DNA from: Bacteroidetes bacterium GWF2_43_63
GTDB taxonomy: Bacteria > Bacteroidota > Bacteroidia > Bacteroidales > DTU049
Assembly (NCBI GenBank): GCA_001769275.1
Contig: MEOQ01000027.1
Span: forward strand, 1-41,234
Direction of reading: 5' to 3'
DNA: 41,234 nucleotides
Part shown: positions 15,233 through 21,435 of the stretch, in pieces
Layout: every line of letters begins with the position of its first letter
Numbering within the stretch: position 1 is the stretch's first letter
Program-made: the position numbers and the translations under genes
The notes under the pieces: model-generated
The model's database searches: none
Told to the model about the DNA's origin: nothing
What the model saw: the letters and a program-made list of their open reading frames with translations, nothing else

Positions 15233-16109
15233 CGTCAGTTCCCTCACTCCCCGTATTTCTTGTTGCCGAAGTAGTTGAATTTGATGGGATACTCTGCCGT
15301 ATATAAAGTGTCTCCCCAGGCTGCAAATTAAAATCTGCCGATATTGAGCCAGCCCCATTTACCGTGGTAGTGCCAAGCGGTGTCTCATTTTCGGTTCCAT
15401 CGGTAACACCAATTTCAACAGTTATCTCTTTCGGATTTCCTTCTTCATCAACACCAGGATCAAATGTGACGGTTAGAGTACCATCGGGAAAGGTCGGAGT
15501 AGCCTCGGTTCTATCGAACCAGTCTTGGTCTTCGCCTCTCGTATTACGATCTAACGGGTTGCTGTTGTCAGGAATACTATAATCTTCATCATTATTATCT
15601 TCGTTTTCCTTTGGAAAACTTACAGGAGGAATATATGGTGTTGAGAAATTTGAATTTGATTTAGAATCGTTTGTTGTCCTGACTGTGTTTCGATAGTATT
15701 TTCCTCTGCAATCTATGCCAAATAATCTGTCAAAAGCGGTAATACCAGAAAAATCATTTGTTAATCTTGGTTTGTTTCTTCGTTTTGCAAAATTATTCTT
15801 GTGGCTTTCTAATCCTTCCAAATCAATACACCGAATCACATCATTCTCCGCAAACGCATAAGTGCTATTCCATGGATATTCTGGTGCTAGCGGGTCAACA
15901 GAAAGGAATCGCCCAAGGCGAGAATCGTATATTCTGTATTTAAATTCGATGCTGTTTCCTGTCCCTTTTATTTCGTTATCAGCCTCCTGACCATTGAATC
16001 CGAAACGGTGACACCTGCGCCTCCGCAGGCCGCTTTGGGAGCCATTCTCCGCGCGTGTCAACAAATATGGATTGTCTGAATATGTTGTATGGAAAGATAT
16101 TTCGGCCAT
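15225..16109 (-). CDS. Orphan Rhs tip, cassette 6, acidic tip of unknown function
   Basis: The 294-residue protein has the shared leader, then a third core variant ([34 protein letters not shown]) to the boundary CIDLEGLE near 100. The tip is not a recognisable enzyme. It has a basic segment ([13 protein letters not shown]), an acidic linker ([15 protein letters not shown]) and a beta-sandwich-like stretch ([20 protein letters not shown], then [10 protein letters not shown]). It ends TGSEGTDDE. It overlaps the DUF922-like gene by 8 nt. The tip may bind or deliver that protease, or carry an uncharacterised activity. Confidence 0.65.
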   Translation of the reverse strand: MAEISFHTTYSDNPYLLTRAENGSQSGLRRRRCHRFGFNGQEADNEIKGTGNSIEFKYRIYDSRLGRFLSVDPLAPEYPWNSTYAFAENDVIRCIDLEGLESHKNNFAKRRNKPRLTNDFSGITAFDRLFGIDCRGKYYRNTVRTTNDSKSNSNFSTPYIPPVSFPKENEDNNDEDYSIPDNSNPLDRNTRGEDQDWFDRTEATPTFPDGTLTVTFDPGVDEEGNPKEITVEIGVTDGTENETPLGTTTVNGAGSISADFNLQPGETLYIRQSIPSNSTTSATRNTGSEGTDDE

Positions 16110-16246
16110 GAAAAATTAACGTTGAGTAAAGATAGAAAATTATTTTCAAGTGCATTAAATGTTAAAAATGGGACGCCAGGGGGTTTGAGTAGTGTGGGAG
16201 CGGGATCTAGCGTCCCATGAATGAATTCAATTGGTGTGGAACGCTA
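16110..16246 (-). repeat. Cassette 6 leader plus inverted-repeat element copy F, with a third arm
   Basis: In plus coordinates the leader (AACGTTGAGTAAAGATAGAA) precedes the tail and the arms TGGGACGCCA (16169-16178) and TAGCGTCCCA (16208-16217) with a 29-bp spacer. TGGAACGCTA (16237-16246) is a 9/10 inverted partner of the second arm, as seen in copy C. Confidence 0.75.
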
Positions 16247-16273
16247 TATTTTTGAGAACTTTCGAAATGACTC

Positions 16274-16301
16274 AAAAAAGCCACTCGGTTGAGTGGCTTT
16301 T
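16274..16301. terminator. Terminator hairpin after the cassette 7 LRR gene
   Basis: AAAAGCCACTC, GGTT loop, GAGTGGCTTTT: a perfect 11-bp stem with A/T tails, usable from both sides. Confidence 0.75.
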
Positions 16302-16342
16302 GGCAATATTGGAATATTGTTATGAAACTATCTTAGATAGTG

Positions 16343-17281
16343 TTAGTTTGCAATACTGTTCTTCCTTTTCTGCATTTCTTTTTCAAAATGTTTCCTTTCG
16401 TTGAACAAACCCGAGTATCTCAGTATTATCTGTAGCTTCTGTTTTTTTACATTGGGAGTTGTATTAGGCCCAGAAATAGTTAGCATTCCAAAAACACCTC
16501 TTTTTTCAAGGACGGAAATTACATTTGGTAAAGTAATAAATGCGTTGAACGATAAATAGTAATACTTCAAATCAGGCAGTAGCCCGAATTCATCAGGGAT
16601 TGAATCGATGCAATTAAACGACAGATCAACATCCTTCAGCTTTTTGCATTTTCCCAGACCTTTTGGGAATTCAGTTAGAAAGCAATCACAAATAGCAACT
16701 GTATCTAATAATTCAAACCTGGAAAAATCACATTCAAAATTGACTCCGGGACAATCATTAATGTATAAATGATTCAATCTGTGAAATCCTTCAAAACCAG
16801 CGCAAAGCGTGTTTATTGAGCACCTAGAAATTGACACACTCTTAACTGAAGTATTATTGAAATAGTTGGCAAATAATGAATCGCAAAATGATACTCCAAT
16901 GTAAAGACTTTGTAGCTTAAGCAGCCTGTTGAGATCAATCGAATACTTTCTGGAATTGATATAGTAAATTTCAAGATCCTTAAGGTTTTTAAAATTGTAT
17001 AAAAAGTCTTCGAAAACACTATCCGTTTCATTAACAACAATTCTTTCAACCTTGCCGGCAAGTTCAGCATTTGCTGAAAGCTTGCGCGCCATTGGGATGC
17101 TCAGCTTTTGTGGGTTCCCATTGAAAAATGAACTGTCAGGTGTTGTATCATATACAACAATACAATCATCTGACAGCAATTCATTGTTTCTTTCCATGGC
17201 TATTTTGAAGCCTGAAAATTCTTCCGAACAACCACTAATTGAAATTAGTATCACTAATAATATATATCTAAGCTGTTTCAT
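16343..17281 (-). CDS. LRR lipoprotein paired with the cassette 7 tip
   Basis: This 312-residue protein has a lipoprotein signal (MKQLRYILLVILISISGC; cysteine 18). Repeats include LKDLEIYYINS, LNHLYINDCPGV, LKDVDLSFNCIDSIPDEF and LKYYYLSFNAFITLPNV. It has a longer basic tail (RKHFEKEMQKRKNS) than the other two LRR proteins. It starts 5 bp after the caspase-like tip. It is a paralogue of 12461 and 20642, strongly diverged in sequence but with the same architecture. The likely role is immunity or partner of the preceding tip. Confidence 0.75.
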   Translation of the reverse strand: MKQLRYILLVILISISGCSEEFSGFKIAMERNNELLSDDCIVVYDTTPDSSFFNGNPQKLSIPMARKLSANAELAGKVERIVVNETDSVFEDFLYNFKNLKDLEIYYINSRKYSIDLNRLLKLQSLYIGVSFCDSLFANYFNNTSVKSVSISRCSINTLCAGFEGFHRLNHLYINDCPGVNFECDFSRFELLDTVAICDCFLTEFPKGLGKCKKLKDVDLSFNCIDSIPDEFGLLPDLKYYYLSFNAFITLPNVISVLEKRGVFGMLTISGPNTTPNVKKQKLQIILRYSGLFNERKHFEKEMQKRKNSIAN

Positions 17282-17286
17282 TTCGT

Positions 17287-18336
17287 TTAAAATGATGGTA
17301 CGTGCTGGTCCTTTTTTGGTTTCTTCTCACCTTTATTTCCATAATCACGATCCTTTGCAGGTTGTGCAGGTTTAATTTTTTCCGGTTCCCATCTGAATTT
17401 ATATTGTTTGTTTGGAGACATTTCGAAAGTAGAAGATGGAGTGGATGTTCCATTGGGATGAAAGGTTCTCCCATCTTCTAAATACACTCCTGTGTCTGTT
17501 TCACCTGCATAAATGCCAGATCCAATGGGTCCTATGACGTCAATGCCAAATAAATTCGCAAGTCCCCTTAATAAATCTTCTTGCGCTGTATGACATGCAC
17601 CGGAATGAATTTTTGCATCACTTGTAAAGGCGTTTTTATTAACTTTTTCAAAATCTGAATAACCCATTCCGAATTTTCCTTCCTTAAGAAGAAACTTAAC
17701 GAGATTTCCGTGACATAGAAACATCAGATCCGTAATCTTCTCAAATATTGTTTTATAATTCGGCTGATCACCGCGACTTCTATTCAAATAATCAATGATT
17801 TCTTGGTTACTATTGTAATAAATAATATTTGCACCCGCATCTGTAAGGCTTTTAATATATTCAGATGCTCCAACTACTTCTTCTTCGTTGGGACTTCCAT
17901 AAATAAAGACGGTTAAGACTTCACCTTCAGTAGCCATTTTGTTTGCATAATGCACTGCCTTTCTGTAAAAATTATATCTTCTTTTCATCCACTTATCTGG
18001 AGGGCCCTGATATCCAATAACAATAATATTTTCCATTCCATTTGGATCCATTACAATTATAGGATCACAATATCCAAAATGATAAGGCGAATAACCCGGG
18101 TATTTTGCCGCCAACGGATCGCAGGCCATCCATCTCCCAAGCCGGCTATCATACAACCGCGCACCAAAATCATAGGCACTTCCGCTGGATTCGAAAAGCT
18201 CATCAACTTTCTCTTTGCCATTGAATCCGAAACGGTAACACCTGCGCCTCTGTAGACCGCTCTGAGAGCCATTCACCGCTCGCGCGAACAAATAACGATT
18301 GTTTGAATATGTTGTGTGAAAAGATGTTTCGGGCAT
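17287..18336 (-). CDS. Orphan Rhs tip, cassette 7, candidate caspase-fold protease
   Basis: The 349-residue protein has the leader MPETSFHTTYSNNRYLFARA, the KEKVDEL-type core up to VMDPNGMEN, then the tip ENIIVIGYQG. The putative dyad is H209 (LMFLCHGN) and C248 (IHSGACHTA), at the same spacing as cassette 5 and the resident Rhs. Downstream, DVIGPIGSGIYAGET matches the AVGP..G..SYA segment of the others. The C-terminus is lysine-rich and ends HVPSF, echoing NVPMF. It is the most diverged of the three copies yet keeps both candidate catalytic residues, which argues for function. Confidence 0.7.
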   Translation of the reverse strand: MPETSFHTTYSNNRYLFARAVNGSQSGLQRRRCYRFGFNGKEKVDELFESSGSAYDFGARLYDSRLGRWMACDPLAAKYPGYSPYHFGYCDPIIVMDPNGMENIIVIGYQGPPDKWMKRRYNFYRKAVHYANKMATEGEVLTVFIYGSPNEEEVVGASEYIKSLTDAGANIIYYNSNQEIIDYLNRSRGDQPNYKTIFEKITDLMFLCHGNLVKFLLKEGKFGMGYSDFEKVNKNAFTSDAKIHSGACHTAQEDLLRGLANLFGIDVIGPIGSGIYAGETDTGVYLEDGRTFHPNGTSTPSSTFEMSPNKQYKFRWEPEKIKPAQPAKDRDYGNKGEKKPKKDQHVPSF

Positions 18337-18374
18337 GGAAAATTAACGTTAAGTAAAGATAGAAAATTATTTTC
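18337..18374 (-). repeat. Cassette 7 leader, cut off beside the AbiE module
   Basis: Plus strand GTTAAGTAAAGATAGAAAATT followed by ATTTTC (18348-18374) matches the other leaders. After it the sequence is that of the AbiEii 3' flank, not the inverted-repeat element. The missing part of a similar leader continues at 20199 on the other side of the AbiE genes. Confidence 0.65.
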
Positions 18375-18385
18375 CGTCACCGTTT

Positions 18386-19414
18386 TTATTTTGGTTGTGG
18401 AAATTCCAGGTCGAATCTCCATTCCAGCGAATTGATCTTTTTGGTCAGCTCTTCTAAATCAGAAATAATTTCACCGAAAGCTGGCGGATTTTCTTCATAA
18501 ATCATCTGTTCAATCATGCCATTGTAGTCTGCTTTCCATGCTTCCATCAACTCTACGGGAGGTATCGGATTTATTGTCTGTGGCTGATGCAAATTGTAGT
18601 TCACTTCGCCCACTCTTGTAAAATGGTATCGGTGATATACAATGGTTTCATACAAAGCCCTGTCAGCAAGCGCTTTTTCAGCAAAACTTGTTTTGGATAA
18701 TTTCACCACATCGTACAAATGGCGACTGAGCCGGTTAACTCTTCTTTTTTCAGCTGGCCGGTGAAATTCTTCATGTAAAAGAAAAATTTTCTCAAGAAAA
18801 GTTCTTTCCGGATTAACGGTTGGAATAATGGCTGGTGGCTGTATGAAACCAGCATCAGGAAATACTTCGTCAAGATGAGACCGAATGCTGCGCATTGAGA
18901 AAGGTTCACGTAAAGAACGACAACTGATCTCTATCTGAACTGCAGGCTGCAGGTAGCCGGGCGCGTCAATCACATTTGGATAATAAATGGAGATTTTACG
19001 ATCCAGGTCGCTTTGCTTTTCCTTTACCAGTTCCAGCCGCACGTTGTCATATCCTTTGCTGGCAAACTCATCAATCAGTTCCGGATAAAAAACATTATCA
19101 ACGTACAAGCCTGTTTCTTTGCGGAGTTTGCCACGTTCATTTTTACTAAGCTCTCCATCAAAGCCGAGAAAAGCCCGATCCAGAGCCAAATCAACGTCCT
19201 CGGAAAAACGGTCAATAATTTTCCAGCCCTTGCTAAGCGAGGTGCCGCCTTTAAATACGAGGTGTGCCGACACATCAATCCCGAAAACAACAGACAATGT
19301 TTGCACCACCCACCAGTCCTTTTCCGCAGCAAACGCTGACAGGCCAATCCTTTCTGCTGTTTCAATATAAGCCCTTCTCTTTGTTTCGTCAGGGACTGTT
19401 ATCCAGGGATTCAT
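18386..19414 (-). CDS. abiEii: AbiEii-type nucleotidyltransferase toxin
   Basis: The 342-residue protein starts at ATG 19414 (MNPWITVPDE), which overlaps the antitoxin stop by 4 nt; an upstream in-frame start would add 15 residues. It carries the nucleotidyltransferase signature FKGGTSLSKGW then RFSEDVDLALDR, with a later LxEKIFLLHEE segment typical of AbiEii/AbiGii toxins. These bacteriostatic toxins transfer nucleotides, tRNA being a documented target for related enzymes, and act in abortive infection and toxin-antitoxin stabilisation. It forms a two-gene operon with the AbiEi-like gene. The pair has no Rhs features and is lodged between cassette leaders. Confidence 0.85.
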   Translation of the reverse strand: MNPWITVPDETKRRAYIETAERIGLSAFAAEKDWWVVQTLSVVFGIDVSAHLVFKGGTSLSKGWKIIDRFSEDVDLALDRAFLGFDGELSKNERGKLRKETGLYVDNVFYPELIDEFASKGYDNVRLELVKEKQSDLDRKISIYYPNVIDAPGYLQPAVQIEISCRSLREPFSMRSIRSHLDEVFPDAGFIQPPAIIPTVNPERTFLEKIFLLHEEFHRPAEKRRVNRLSRHLYDVVKLSKTSFAEKALADRALYETIVYHRYHFTRVGEVNYNLHQPQTINPIPPVELMEAWKADYNGMIEQMIYEENPPAFGEIISDLEELTKKINSLEWRFDLEFPQPK

Positions 19415-20019
19415 GATTTTGATTTTTTTATTGCCTTTCGCATTATTATCCGTATCCATTCAGGAGCCAACCTTATATCATGTTCAAGTCTATAGGGATC
19501 TTCTTTTTTCAAATGCTTCAGAATGACTTTAATCTCAGTTTCTGTGACATTGTCCTTCCCGATATCTTTCAGAGCCTGAATAACCACACTGCTGATTTTC
19601 CCAATTGCAGCAAGATTTCTGGGCGTTGTCTTTTTAAAAATAATTTTTCGCTTGCCAATGGAAATTCGTCTCGCTGCGCCATCAGTAAGATAAACAACAT
19701 TTATTGGGACCTGCGTGGAAAGGCCCAATGCATTCAATGCAGCAGCTCCAGTAATAATGATACGGCTTTTGTCTCTGCGGCTGATGGCTTCGGCAATGGC
19801 TTCGGTGCCCGGCCTAACCGTTCCGAGAACAGAATCGCTTTCCAACCGCGCGTATATGCCACGTGCCACGCGCGAAACACTCCCCCGACTGACTAATCGC
19901 TCCAGTGCTTTGGCAACAGCTTTAGCGCTCCCGAAAGACAGAAAATCTTCGGTAAAATAAAGCGTACCCCTCTTCGCTTTTTTAAATTTTGCAAGTATCA
20001 TGTCATCAGCACTTAACAT
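19411..20019 (-). CDS. abiEi: AbiEi-type antitoxin / autorepressor (DUF6088-like)
   Basis: This 202-residue protein has an N-terminal winged-helix region (LYFTEDFLSFGSAKAVAKAL followed by ERLVSRGSVSRVARGIYARL) and then GTVRPGTEAIAEAISRRD, as in AbiEi-like antitoxins. The family neutralises the nucleotidyltransferase indirectly (type IV) and represses its own promoter by binding inverted repeats. It starts at ATG 20019, with an alternative start 6 codons in (MILAKF). A 9-bp inverted repeat lies just upstream. Translation is coupled to the toxin by an ATGA overlap. Confidence 0.85.
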   Translation of the reverse strand: MLSADDMILAKFKKAKRGTLYFTEDFLSFGSAKAVAKALERLVSRGSVSRVARGIYARLESDSVLGTVRPGTEAIAEAISRRDKSRIIITGAAALNALGLSTQVPINVVYLTDGAARRISIGKRKIIFKKTTPRNLAAIGKISSVVIQALKDIGKDNVTETEIKVILKHLKKEDPYRLEHDIRLAPEWIRIIMRKAIKKSKS

Positions 20020-20037
20020 GGCGTTTGATTATTAAAC

Positions 20038-20068
20038 ATGTCGCAAATATAGTAAATAATTGCGACAT
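20038..20068 (-). promoter_or_regulatory. Candidate abiE operator/promoter
   Basis: The inverted repeat ATGTCGCAA (20038-20046) / TTGCGACAT (20060-20068) has a 13-bp spacer. On the minus strand TATATTTG inside it matches the Bacteroidetes -7 consensus TAnnTTTG, about 20 bp before the abiEi start. No TTG was found at the ideal -33 spacing. AbiEi autorepression at inverted repeats is known for the family; this site is inferred. Confidence 0.55.
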
Positions 20069-20198
20069 TATTACCGCAGTACAAAGTTGAAAGATTTCAT
20101 TTTAATAATTCAGATTTTTTGCATGAACTGAATTCAAATACAACATATGAATCTCACTCTACTTTACAGCAATCTGAATTTTTTGAGAGACGCCCACC

Positions 20199-20294
20199 TT
20201 GAGTAAAGATAGAATATTTTCTCAAAGTGTGCATAATGTTAAAAACGGGTCGCCAGGGGGGTTGGGTAGTGGTGGTGCGGAATGTGGCGTCCCA
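20199..20294 (-). repeat. Orphan leader plus inverted-repeat element copy H (no Rhs tip attached)
   Basis: Plus strand TTGAGTAAAGATAGAATATT, then TTCTCAAAGTGTGCATAATG and TTAAAAA. The arms are CGGGTCGCCA (20246-20255) and TGGCGTCCCA (20285-20294), with a 29-bp spacer. In cassette direction no Rhs-tip start follows; the AbiE module does. It is probably the true upstream half of the cassette 7 leader, displaced by the AbiE genes. Confidence 0.75.
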
Positions 20295-20330
20295 GAAATG
20301 AGTGTTTTTGGTGCAAATTGGTGCTAAATG

Positions 20331-20359
20331 CGAGTTTGCATAATTCTTTGTGAATGCGG
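20331..20359 (-). repeat. Boundary repeat type 2
   Basis: Plus strand CGAGTTTGCATAATTCTTTG then TGAATGCGGGCG, homologous to 6103, 12309 and 14505. It lies 36 bp from element copy H. Confidence 0.6.
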
Positions 20360-20394
20360 GCGCCACTGGGTAGCCATGAAAACCAATCAGGCAT

Positions 20395-20418
20395 AAAGCC
20401 GGCGCAGTGGCCGGCTTT
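20395..20418. terminator. Hairpin downstream of the resident Rhs operon
   Basis: AAAGCCGG (20395-20402) and CCGGCTTT (20411-20418) form a perfect 8-bp stem with T3. It is the likely terminator of the 20-kb operon, weaker in T tract than the cassette hairpins. Confidence 0.5.
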
Positions 20419-20446
20419 GCGATATAATGTTGAAAATCTGTGTTTT

Positions 20447-20579
20447 ACCAATATTGGGATGGACATTTAGGATTTGTCATGGATGGTGCAGCGCTGTGGC
20501 CGGCTTTGATGAGATTTATTGAATTTCAGTGTTTTACCAATATTAGGATGTGTATCAAAGATTTATCTTGGATGGTGCT
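20447..20579 (+). repeat. Tandem pair of boundary repeats type 3
   Basis: Two direct copies, 20447-20489 (ACCAATATTGGGATGGACAT...GGATGGTGC) and 20535-20579 (ACCAATATTAGGATGTGTAT...GGATGGTGC). GTGGCCGGCTTT and ATT-rich spacer lie between them. They sit just after the resident LRR gene, so one cassette end appears duplicated here. The second copy's AGGATGTGTATCAAAG resembles the 14601 copy more than its neighbour. Confidence 0.6.
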
Positions 20580-20641
20580 GGGATGACGAAAAGCGAGTGT
20601 GCCATGCGATAAATCGGATACGACTACGAATAGAATACTAG

Positions 20642-21430
20642 TTATTCATCCATCACAATCCAATATTTATCTGGCAGTATAGGCTTGGTTATAAATTTGT
20701 TCTTATGCAAAGTTATGAACTTTAATCTTTTCATTTTCGTGATACTATCAGGAAGATATTGTAAATTATTATTGGTCAAAATCAAATGAGTAATTGTATT
20801 ATTGCTCAATAAATCCCCTGGAAAACTATCTAAATTACAACCTAATAATTCTAGATACTCCAGACTGTCTAAATCCGCAAAACTGAAATTATAGACTGTT
20901 CTGTATGGTAAATTCTTAAAGTGCAATGTAGTTAAATTACAAAAGCCATTTATGCCTTTATCGATTGATTTAAGAGTTGGACACCCGACAATATCAACAA
21001 TTTTCACAGACGGAACAACAAACTCATCATCAAATAAATTTGAGCCATTTTCCATTGAATAAAACAATTCGTACAACTTATTGAATTGAGCAAAATCGAT
21101 TATAATTGAATCAGTATTAATTTTTTCAATTGTAAGAGTTGTTACGTTTTTGAAATTGTAGAACCTATCATCGAATTTATTAATGCCTTGCAAATTGATG
21201 CCTAATATCTCGACAGAATCCGCAAATGAGCTGACAGCAACCTTGTCTAAAACAAAATTATATGGCAAATGCACTCTTTGCAATGATTTAAATGCAATTT
21301 CCACGGTTTTCGTTCTCCAAATTTCCCATTTATTTTCAAGAATGGTTGAAGATATTGCGATGTCAGGATTCTGATCCGTTGAGCAAGACGAAAATACAGC
21401 TAACATGCCGACAACCAAAATTATATTCAT
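20642..21430 (-). CDS. LRR lipoprotein paired with the resident Rhs tip
   Basis: I chose ATG 21430 (MNIILVVGMLAVFSSCSTDQ), which gives a clean lipoprotein signal with lipobox FSSC. A TTG three codons upstream overlaps the Rhs stop and is also possible. The protein has about 262 residues with leucine-rich repeats such as LTTLHFKNLPYRTVYNFSF, LEYLELLGCNLDSFPGDL, ITHLILTNNNLQYLPDSI and LKFITLHKNKF. It is the last gene of the large operon, 5 bp after the Rhs stop. By analogy with the other two tip-LRR pairs it is the cognate immunity or partner protein, exposed to the periplasm where a protease could be neutralised. Confidence 0.75.
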   Translation of the reverse strand: MNIILVVGMLAVFSSCSTDQNPDIAISSTILENKWEIWRTKTVEIAFKSLQRVHLPYNFVLDKVAVSSFADSVEILGINLQGINKFDDRFYNFKNVTTLTIEKINTDSIIIDFAQFNKLYELFYSMENGSNLFDDEFVVPSVKIVDIVGCPTLKSIDKGINGFCNLTTLHFKNLPYRTVYNFSFADLDSLEYLELLGCNLDSFPGDLLSNNTITHLILTNNNLQYLPDSITKMKRLKFITLHKNKFITKPILPDKYWIVMDE

Positions 21431-21435
21431 TTTTT

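Noticed and set aside
14660-15358. Long version of the DUF922-like protein starting at 15358
   Set aside because: The first 42 residues overlap tip coding sequence and are not signal-like. The ATG at 15232 gives a proper signal peptide and an 8-nt overlap.
1514-20294. Interpretation of the inverted-repeat elements as integron attC sites
   Set aside because: The tail contains ATTTAAC, which fits one attC box, but no GTTRRRY partner at attC spacing was found, and the recombinase does not show a recognisable IntI-specific insertion. Kept only as a functional analogy.
1514-20294. CRISPR array
   Set aside because: The repeats are kilobases apart with genes between them, there are no regular spacers, and no cas genes are present.
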